Shown here: in pieces, positions 58,657 to 64,000 of the stretch
Position numbering within the stretch: position 1 is the stretch's first letter
Layout of the letters: each line of letters begins with the position of its first letter
Assembly (NCBI GenBank): GCA_902363665.1
Contig: CABJAW010000018.1
Span: 1-64,000, forward strand
Direction: 5' to 3'
DNA length: 64,000 nt
DNA from: Lachnospiraceae bacterium
GTDB taxonomy: Bacteria; Bacillota; Clostridia; Lachnospirales; Lachnospiraceae
The notes under the pieces: model-generated
What the model was told of the DNA's origin: nothing
Databases searched by the model: none
The model's input: only the letters and a program-made list of their open reading frames with translations
Position numbers and translations under genes: made by a program

Positions 58657-58777
58657 ATTTTCCTCCACGTATTCCGTTCAGCTCTTAGAGCGTGTTTGAA
58701 AAATCATTCCCGCAATCAGTCTCATGATCGCAGTCACTTTACGTCTGTATCTACGTCTTTTTTTCGATGAGCGAATT

Positions 58778-58817
58778 TTATCCACACATTCCGTCTTCCA
58801 GCCGAATCTTATCCACA
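58778..58817 (+). other. Pair of consensus DnaA boxes
   Basis: TTATCCACA occurs perfectly at 58778-58786 and 58809-58817, same orientation, 31 bp apart. They lie in the gap between permease and ATPase genes. The rest of the gap (58657-58838) shows no promoter that I can support. Confidence 0.4.
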
Positions 58818-58838
58818 GTCAGCCGTCTGTATCCCTCT

Positions 58839-59489
58839 TTACTGGTAATAACTCATCTTTTTCTCGATCGTTTCCATCGCTACCGCTACTACCAGGTTAA
58901 ATACATAGTAGAAAATCGCCGCCACAACAAACGGAATAAATGTGGTCTGTGATGCCGCAATCTGTTTTGCAATCGTAAACATCTCCGCATAGGCAAGTGA
59001 AAAGCTTAAGGACGTATCTTTTACAAGCGTGATTACCTCATTTGTGATCGATGGCAGAATCCGTTTTACTACCTGCGGAAAAATGATGTGACAAAAGCAC
59101 TGAGCCTTGCTGTAGCCAAGCACCCTCGCTGCCTCATACTGTCCCTGCGGCATCGATTCGATTCCGGAACGATAGATTTCGGCAAAATACGCCGCATAAT
59201 TCAAGGCGAATCCAATGATAATTGCAAGAAAACGGTAGGAACCGCCGATCTTCATTCCGAATAAATAAAACGGGCCAAAATAAACTACCAGCAGCTGCAG
59301 CATCAGCGGCGTGCCGCGCATCACAGAAATATAGACCTTCATTACCGTGCGCAGAATTTTGTTTTTCGACATTCTTCCAAATGCGATCAAAAGGCCGAGC
59401 GGCAGTGAAAAAATAAGTGTCAGGAAAAAGATTCCCATCGACTTGAGCATACCGCTGCTCAGCTGTTCCAGCATAACTGAAAATTTCAT
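58839..59489 (-). CDS. Amino-acid ABC transporter permease
   Basis: The 216-residue protein is of the HisM/GlnP family with about five helices. It has the start K-S-M-G-I-F-F-L-T-L, the RGTPLMLQLLVVYFG motif and the EAA loop E-A-A-R-V-L-G-Y-S-K-A-Q-C-F, followed by P-Q-V-V-K-R-I-L-P. ATG 59489 follows GGAGGAAC; an in-frame start further up has no site. It works with the downstream ATPase and upstream binding protein. Confidence 0.93.
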   Translation of the reverse strand: MKFSVMLEQLSSGMLKSMGIFFLTLIFSLPLGLLIAFGRMSKNKILRTVMKVYISVMRGTPLMLQLLVVYFGPFYLFGMKIGGSYRFLAIIIGFALNYAAYFAEIYRSGIESMPQGQYEAARVLGYSKAQCFCHIIFPQVVKRILPSITNEVITLVKDTSLSFSLAYAEMFTIAKQIAASQTTFIPFVVAAIFYYVFNLVVAVAMETIEKKMSYYQ

Positions 59490-59515
59490 ATGTTCCTCCA
59501 TCAGCGCAAAAGAGG

Positions 59516-59537
59516 CTGCCGCGGTAAAATGCGGCAG
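59516..59537 (-). other. Hairpin between binding protein and permease genes
   Basis: CTGCCGC/GCGGCAG, 7-bp stem with an 8-nt loop, followed on the minus strand by CCTCTTTTGC. It is likely a partial terminator or mRNA-protecting hairpin that favours the binding protein. Confidence 0.5.
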
Positions 59538-59676
59538 TCCCTGCGTATTTTTCTTATTTTTTTGTAACCGTTCAGATCCAGACAAAATTTATAAAGCGAA
59601 CGTAAAACACCTGCGTTTTTAAGTGCATTTGTCAAAGCGGAATTACTGAAACTCCTTTTCACACATTCTCCAATGT

Positions 59677-60543
59677 TTACGCCTCAGTTTCTGCCTCAGT
59701 CTCAGTTGCTGCCTCAGAAGCACCTTCCGTTGCGGCTTCCGTCGCTGCCTCAGCATCTCCATCCTCACCCAGGCATACCATATCGGTCAGCTCATACTTT
59801 TCAGCCAGTGCGTCAAATGTGCCGTCCTCTTTCAGCTGCATCAGAGAATCGTTTACCGTATCGCGCAGCTCCTCGTTGCCAAGTTTGAAGCCAACTGCGT
59901 ATTTTTCGCTGTTGAGCGCCTCATCAAGAATCTTGTATCCCTCGTGCTGCTTCAGCTGATAATTTGCAACTCCGATATCCATTGCAATCGCATCGATGCT
60001 GCCAGCCTGCAGTTCAATGAATGCGTTATTGTAATCCGGGAACTGCTGCAGGGTACCGAATGTCGCTGCCAGATCCGCCTGATCACCGCCATCGCTCAGC
60101 AGCTCCAGTGCTGCTGATGCTGCCTGTACGCCTACGGTCTTTCCAGCCAGTCCTGCGAGATCTGCGATATCAGAATCTTCCGGAATAACGATTACCTGGC
60201 TGTTGTCTACGTACGGTACGGACCAGGTGTAATCATCCTCACGGCCGTTCATCGTAAATCCGTTCCAGATGCAGTCGATCGCTCCGGAATTCAGCTCCAT
60301 ATCCTTGGAATCCCAGTCGATCGGAGTCTTTACCAGCTCCCAGCCCTGCAGATCGCAGACCGCCTGAGCCAGTTCCAGATCAAATCCGGTGTACTCTCCA
60401 TCCTCATCCATGTATCCAAATGGCGGATACTCTGCATCAAATCCAACGGTAAAGGTCTTTGCTTCGTCCGCCAGGCAGACAGTTCCAATCATAGATGCCG
60501 CAAGTACGGCTCCTGTTAATACACATACCAGACTTCTTCTCAT
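59677..60543 (-). CDS. Amino-acid-binding protein with C-terminal TEA tail
   Basis: The 288-residue exported protein has a signal peptide (cleavage near CLA-DE, residue 25) and a type II binding fold (SBP_bac_3). Motifs are FTVGFDAEYPPFGYMDEDG, GFDLELAQAVC, WNGFTMNGRE and AIAMDIGVANY. After the fold comes a Thr/Glu/Ala-rich tail (about 264-288). The tail is unusual at the C-terminus of a binding protein and might tether it to the surface. AGGAGG precedes the ATG. The promoter upstream overlaps a strong palindrome. Confidence 0.92.
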   Translation of the reverse strand: MRRSLVCVLTGAVLAASMIGTVCLADEAKTFTVGFDAEYPPFGYMDEDGEYTGFDLELAQAVCDLQGWELVKTPIDWDSKDMELNSGAIDCIWNGFTMNGREDDYTWSVPYVDNSQVIVIPEDSDIADLAGLAGKTVGVQAASAALELLSDGGDQADLAATFGTLQQFPDYNNAFIELQAGSIDAIAMDIGVANYQLKQHEGYKILDEALNSEKYAVGFKLGNEELRDTVNDSLMQLKEDGTFDALAEKYELTDMVCLGEDGDAEAATEAATEGASEAATETEAETEA

Positions 60544-60588
60544 AATTTCATCCTCCTGTGAATGCTTTATTTTAGTAGCACTCTACCT

Positions 60589-60633
60589 TGTTAAACTGCT
60601 ATCCAGTTTAACAGAGATGTGGGGATGTGTCAA
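60589..60633 (-). promoter_or_regulatory. Promoter with overlapping palindromic operator for the amino-acid ABC genes
   Basis: Minus strand perfect TTGACA (60628-60633), a 17-bp spacer and TAAACT (60605-60610). The palindrome TGTTAAACTG-N5-CAGTTTAACA (60589-60613, perfect 10-bp arms) covers the -10 and start, an ideal position for a repressor. The regulator is not encoded nearby. Confidence 0.6.
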
Positions 60634-60946
60634 GAGAATATTCTTTCTTCTGAATACTTGCTTGTTTTATGTCAAAAATTCTTCTGCTTTCACACTAAGC
60701 CCTGTACGATATTTTTTTGTGAAAAAGTTGTAAAGTGGTGTCATATTTTACTTAGAACGATACTATTTCTATTCTTTCTTTTACGATTATCTCCGTTGTC
60801 GTACTCCTGACAATGGCTTTCTTGATTCCTTGGATAAAAATCAAAGCAGCAATTCCGACTCTTTGTTCCGTCTTTGGGATTCCTTTTCTGCTTCCATCAA
60901 CTGATCTCTAAGCAATTTTGACAATCACCGTAAAATCTTCATCTAC
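60634..60946. other. Intergenic stretch with no recognised gene
   Basis: AT-rich sequence upstream of the amino-acid ABC promoter. A short hydrophobic plus-strand frame (about 60750-60910) lacks a start and a ribosome binding site. I see nothing that I can support as a feature. Confidence 0.5.
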
Positions 60947-61508
60947 CTACTTTTCTTCCAGTTTATTGATTTCCATACTAAACACGAAGTCATTCAGGTC
61001 ATCATCATTATAATAATCGTTACAATGGAATACCAGATGGCTAGGAGCTATCTCTTCCATATACATTGCACATCCGTTACTCTTACCGCGCTCGTCATGA
61101 TCGCATCCTCCCTTTGGCTATCTCTTCCATATACATTGCACATCCGTTACTCAACGACCCCCACAACTCCGGACAGTCAGGATATTCATATCCGTTACAA
61201 ATTACGAGATTTCCCTCTTTTAAAACAACCTCAAGTTCAAACTCTCTTGGCATTTCATCTTCCGGAAATATCAGCTGTGGAAATTTTCTTTTTTCCTTTT
61301 TTAATTCCTTTCCCTTTGCATAAATTTTTCCTTCAAATTCGTCCAAATGAAATACAATCGCCTGCCTGCACGGAGAGTCGACACTGATAAACGAAAGTTT
61401 CAGGCGATAATTTCCTTTCTGATCAAGTCGATAAAATAAAATTAATTTTCTTCCCTTATACTCCATTTCAAAATGATTATGCCCTAACTGATATGCTAAT
61501 GGTATCAT
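60947..61508 (-). pseudogene. Frameshifted small protein, C-terminus displaced by a 70-bp insertion
   Basis: The intact part (61095-61508, 137 codons from ATG 61508 with GGGAGG upstream) ends prematurely after SNGCAMYMEEIAKGRMRS. A 36-bp direct repeat (61047-61082 and 61117-61152) flanks 34 bp of unique sequence. Removing one repeat plus this spacer (70 bp, not a multiple of three) restores a frame continuing from MEEIA as PSHLVFHCNDYYNDDDLNDF and on to a TAG at 60947. The ancestral protein was about 163 residues. Family not recognised; context next to a polymorphic toxin suggests an immunity-type protein. Confidence 0.7.
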
Positions 61509-61510
61509 AT

Positions 61511-61699
61511 TTACTTCCCTCCCATTCTTTCCTTCTGCTTTTCCGACAGCCTCAGCGCCCGCACCGTTACAGTATCTCCTGTCACACAGTATTCCATCTC
61601 CGCCCCGCATTTTGGGCAGCGCAGCTCTGTCCTTGTCCCGTCTGCGGATCTGCCGAAAATATGGCCACAGCAGCTGCACGCACTTAATAACTTAATCAT
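61511..61699 (-). CDS. Small zinc-ribbon protein
   Basis: The 62-residue protein has two CxxC pairs: C-S-C-C near residues 8-11 (Cys8/Cys10/Cys11) and CPKC near 29-32. They are separated by a Gly/Arg-rich turn and followed by a short helical tail, a typical zinc-ribbon layout. GGGGGATTACGGG precedes the ATG. Its stop codon lies 2 bp before the start of the truncated gene, so the two formed an operon. Function unknown; it could be a nucleic-acid-binding or adaptor protein. Confidence 0.75.
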   Translation of the reverse strand: MIKLLSACSCCGHIFGRSADGTRTELRCPKCGAEMEYCVTGDTVTVRALRLSEKQKERMGGK

Positions 61700-61724
61700 C
61701 CCGTAATCCCCCGTTTTTATTCTC

Positions 61725-61767
61725 GAATGTTTGTTCTGATTGTATATTGAACGTTTGTTTCTGTCAA
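61725..61767 (-). promoter_or_regulatory. Promoter with two LexA-like boxes
   Basis: Minus strand perfect TTGACA (61762-61767), a 17-bp spacer and TACAAT (61739-61744). GAACGTTTGTTT (61749-61760) lies in the spacer and GAATGTTTGTTC (61725-61736) at the start site. Each has one mismatch to the Firmicutes LexA core GAAC-N4-GTTC, and their spacing is 24 bp. SOS control is therefore possible. Confidence 0.5.
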
Positions 61768-61771
61768 CTGA

Positions 61772-61822
61772 TTTTTGTAAAATAAATACTCTTCTCGCTG
61801 AAATAACAGTAGAAGAGTATTT
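61772..61822 (-). terminator. Terminator behind the DUF4259-like gene
   Basis: Perfect 12-bp stem AAATACTCTTCT (61784-61795) with AGAAGAGTATTT (61811-61822), followed on the minus strand by ATTTTACAAAAAT. Confidence 0.55.
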
Positions 61823-61927
61823 GTACCTGCATTTTAAGCAGTTTTCACGATCGCTGTAAAACCTTTTTCCTGTAGCTGCCGCGCCATCGCCTCTGCGTAT
61901 TAGAACAAGGGCTTGCATTCGTTCTAC

Positions 61928-62779
61928 TTAAGCATTATCATGTTCCTGCCATGCAAGGTAAAGATCTATTGTCTCTTTTTCTATTGTCCAATTTATCTTT
62001 GTTTTTTCCCACCCCATACAATTACACCGATCTTTCTTTACCACTGTTTTTTCCCGCGGTTTTTGATTTCCCAATAAAATCAACTGAGTTACTGGAATCT
62101 TTTTTTCTGATTCACATACAAGCTCTCTATGATAGCATTCCTCCTGCGTTCTGCCCATCAATGAAACCGGTCGAATCTGATTTAAAAATTCCAGCTTCCT
62201 TAATTCTTCCATTCGTGGAATTTCTGCCCCTATCCAACGATAAACCACAACAATTGGAATAATATGTCCAGGCCAACACTCTGTTTCTCCTACTTTTTGA
62301 AAAATAATATACTTTCCATAGAATCCTTTTTCTCTGCTGTACTCGCTTTCCAGTCGATACGCATAAACATCGCCAACCTGCCATGTACATTTATAAAGAC
62401 GATACTTTGAAACCTTCTTTTCCGGCGGCTGCGGGGAAAGCAGCTTAGTTCTCAGCTTTTCCAGCGTTCGCATCCATGCCTCCACATACTTTCCACCGTC
62501 ATCTTCCCAGCGTGCCAGTTCTGCTTCCGGATGATCCAGAAAATACAATGCCTTTTCTTTTACTTCTGGTGTCAGCCGACCATAATTCCACAGTGTATCT
62601 GCCAATGCGTACCAAAAAAGTGGTTCTTCTTCCTCATCTCCGATGCAATATCTATTTTTTTCCATCAGCTTCTTCAGTGCTTCCTCGTTCGAATTACCAC
62701 GCCGCAGCAAATCCACATAATCTCCGCGGATATCACTGGCTGTATCGTTTGAGTATAACGCTGTGCCCCATGCGCCCAT
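61928..62779 (-). CDS. DUF4259-like protein, possible immunity/accessory protein
   Basis: The 283-residue cytosolic protein opens with MGAWGTALYSNDTASDIRGD, the hallmark of DUF4259-like N-termini, followed by a helical domain (about 20-110). The rest (about 130-283) is a beta-rich, Trp/Tyr-rich domain (TWQVGDVYAYRLES...) that may bind a partner. Proteins with this start often lie in polymorphic toxin immunity clusters. ATG 62779 follows GGGAGGTAAAG; function is inferred from position only. Confidence 0.7.
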   Translation of the reverse strand: MGAWGTALYSNDTASDIRGDYVDLLRRGNSNEEALKKLMEKNRYCIGDEEEEPLFWYALADTLWNYGRLTPEVKEKALYFLDHPEAELARWEDDGGKYVEAWMRTLEKLRTKLLSPQPPEKKVSKYRLYKCTWQVGDVYAYRLESEYSREKGFYGKYIIFQKVGETECWPGHIIPIVVVYRWIGAEIPRMEELRKLEFLNQIRPVSLMGRTQEECYHRELVCESEKKIPVTQLILLGNQKPREKTVVKKDRCNCMGWEKTKINWTIEKETIDLYLAWQEHDNA

Positions 62780-62841
62780 GTCTTTACCTCCCAAAAAAGG
62801 TCACTGACAAGTTATATTTTACCGCTTTATTTTCTCTAAAT

Positions 62842-63432
62842 TTATGAATGCTTTTCCAGATATTTATCCAGACATTTTTTCATATCACAATATATTGGTT
62901 CAAGCGACCTTTCTGGAATTCCCATTGACCTTAACCGCTCCGGACTCACCTCAAATAACACATGTCGTGGTAATACTTCTTCTAATTCTATACCATTTAA
63001 TTCCAAAAAATTCTTTTCATCCAGTTCTATATACATACTTGCGGAATATTCATGCGCCGTATTTTTCAGACAGCAATAATTATCTCTATAAAAACACAAA
63101 TCCATTGGAGCATTCGGATAATCCCAGTTAAATAGTCCCCCAACCCGTACAAGCGTCTCCAGGCATTTCATATCTGAACGATAGTAAGCAATTCGATAAA
63201 TATGCTTTTCATCCCTTGTCACTGTTCCCGGCCATTCCTTTGTATTTTTACTGTAAATTTTATATTTTCTTAGCTCATCCCTGATTTGTTTTACGCTTCT
63301 TTTTAACGGTTCCTGCTCATTATAACGAAAATAAATGACTGAAAAAAAATCACTGTTCTTCAGCATGTATTCTATAAATTTCGCATATTCGTCTTTGCTT
63401 TTAAATTCATCTAAATAATACCATTTTAACAT
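62842..63432 (-). CDS. Probable immunity protein for the adjacent polymorphic toxin
   Basis: The 196-residue soluble protein has no signal peptide and no recognised domain. It is rich in Tyr, Asp and Glu and has mixed helix-strand character (MLKWYYLDEFKSKDEYAKFI at the start). It is the first complete gene after the toxin's 3' end, 91 bp downstream on the same strand. That is where the cognate immunity gene is normally found. Assignment is by position. Confidence 0.65.
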   Translation of the reverse strand: MLKWYYLDEFKSKDEYAKFIEYMLKNSDFFSVIYFRYNEQEPLKRSVKQIRDELRKYKIYSKNTKEWPGTVTRDEKHIYRIAYYRSDMKCLETLVRVGGLFNWDYPNAPMDLCFYRDNYCCLKNTAHEYSASMYIELDEKNFLELNGIELEEVLPRHVLFEVSPERLRSMGIPERSLEPIYCDMKKCLDKYLEKHS

Positions 63433-63523
63433 TTAATGTCTCTCCTTCAACTTCATAATTGCAACGATATTTAAATCAAGAAAATCCTTTAATCCAAATA
63501 TCGTTGCCTCTACTTCTTCATTT

Positions 63524-64000
63524 TTACTCAAAAAACCAAATATGTACTGATGAATAACCTGTATGATTACGTGTCGGATGATAATGACTAAAAAAATCTT
63601 CTCCGTGCTTTTCTGGGCCAATTGCATTCACATACCCGTTAACAAAAATAATATATTTTGCAGCTGCCTCATTACGACATATCACACTTTTTAATTGAGA
63701 AACTCTCAAACAAGCCTCTTCTGCCGTCAAAGGATCCCCTCCTGCAATTATTGTCTCTTTACCTACTTTTACTAAATCTGCAGTCCAATAATTATATTGT
63801 TGTTTAAGTTGTGCTTCTGTTATTACGCGTGATAAAGCATCTTCAAGTCTTTTCTCTTTTTGACTCTTTCTATACCGGAAAAATTCACTAACTCCACCCG
63901 CAGTTGCTTTCGTAAAAAGATAGCTGGCTCCTAATGAAACGATTGCTTCAAAAAAGTAAGCTCCGGCACCTGCAAGAGCAGAAAGTATAAAGTGTCCTGA
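63524..64000 (-). CDS. C-terminal part of a probable polymorphic toxin (5' end outside window)
   Basis: The open frame continues to the right edge without interruption (158 residues visible). A hydrophobic, Ala/Gly-rich segment (about the first 45 residues, SGHFILSALAGAGAYFFEAI) is followed by a charged helix (RYRKSQKEKRLEDALSRV). A compact C-terminal domain ends in EDFFSHYHPTRNHTGYSSVH and IWF. His-rich H-Y-H-P-x-H-I-W endings are frequent in the toxic tips of secreted polymorphic toxins. The enzyme activity is unknown. Small downstream genes fit an immunity cluster. Confidence 0.65.
   Translation of the reverse strand, partial: SGHFILSALAGAGAYFFEAIVSLGASYLFTKATAGGVSEFFRYRKSQKEKRLEDALSRVITEAQLKQQYNYWTADLVKVGKETIIAGGDPLTAEEACLRVSQLKSVICRNEAAAKYIIFVNGYVNAIGPEKHGEDFFSHYHPTRNHTGYSSVHIWFFE

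Noticed and set aside
60750..60910. Short hydrophobic plus-strand frame, possible decayed membrane protein
   Set aside because: There is no start codon with a ribosome binding site and no similarity I can recognise; it is too short to support as a gene or pseudogene.

Overview
The window looks like a chromosomal segment of a gut-type Clostridia, most likely Lachnospiraceae (Blautia/Roseburia-like). Reasons: moderate GC, strong AGGAGG-type ribosome binding sites, large-type SRP RNA, exported proteins with Thr-Glu-Ala-rich linkers, MglBAC/RbsABC sugar uptake run by a LytS-type kinase and an AraC-type response regulator, a Hol-Tox type I toxin, and the small CD1871A CXXC protein. Most genes are on the minus strand. 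No phage, insertion sequence with a transposase, CRISPR array or plasmid gene was seen, but non-coding repeats are frequent.

Layout. 0-4 kb: a MATE exporter, a patatin-like hydrolase and an exported trigger-factor-like foldase. 4.2-4.6 kb: a compact type I toxin-antitoxin locus (30-residue membrane toxin, roughly 110-nt antisense RNA). 4.6-18 kb: GH127 arabinofuranosidase, DUF1934, glutamate racemase, YigZ, a class A penicillin-binding protein, an AAA/PD-(D/E)XK protein, an aldo/keto reductase, a secreted protein of unknown function and a cytidylate-kinase-like protein. 18-23 kb: marR followed by an asymmetric heterodimeric ABC exporter. 23.6-26 kb: exported TlpA-like redoxin, CD1871A and a polytopic 4Fe-4S protein. 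26-36 kb: galactose-type sugar import (mglB-mglA-mglC) with a dedicated sensor operon (membrane protein, response regulator, kinase and two more sugar-binding proteins). 36 kb: a RelA/SpoT-domain protein.

37-49 kb forms one functional block: two exported nucleoside hydrolases, an exported HAD phosphatase, a ribose-type ABC importer, a ribokinase, and a divergent LacI-PfkB fusion regulator. Together they could strip phosphate and base from nucleotides outside the cell, import ribose and phosphorylate it. 49-60 kb: an NSS transporter, a second MATE, tRNA-Ser(CGA), tadA, SRP RNA, a His-tailed EamA transporter, two COG0523 GTPases (one with 45 His in 107 residues) and an amino-acid ABC importer. 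61-64 kb: immunity-like small genes behind the C-terminal end of a probable polymorphic toxin that runs off the right edge.

Scattered between genes are at least four repeat families: a palindromic 46-bp family (about ten copies, one tandem triplet), mini-elements ending in TTGAACGCAG (three copies, one nested in another repeat), a 159-bp inverted-repeat element plus a half copy, and a 57-bp pair. The strongest candidates for new biology are the type I toxin-antitoxin RNA architecture, the extracellular nucleotide-to-ribose operon with its regulator-kinase fusion, the redoxin/CD1871A/Fe-S triad and the repeat families. All functional assignments rest on reading motifs by eye; no database search was run.
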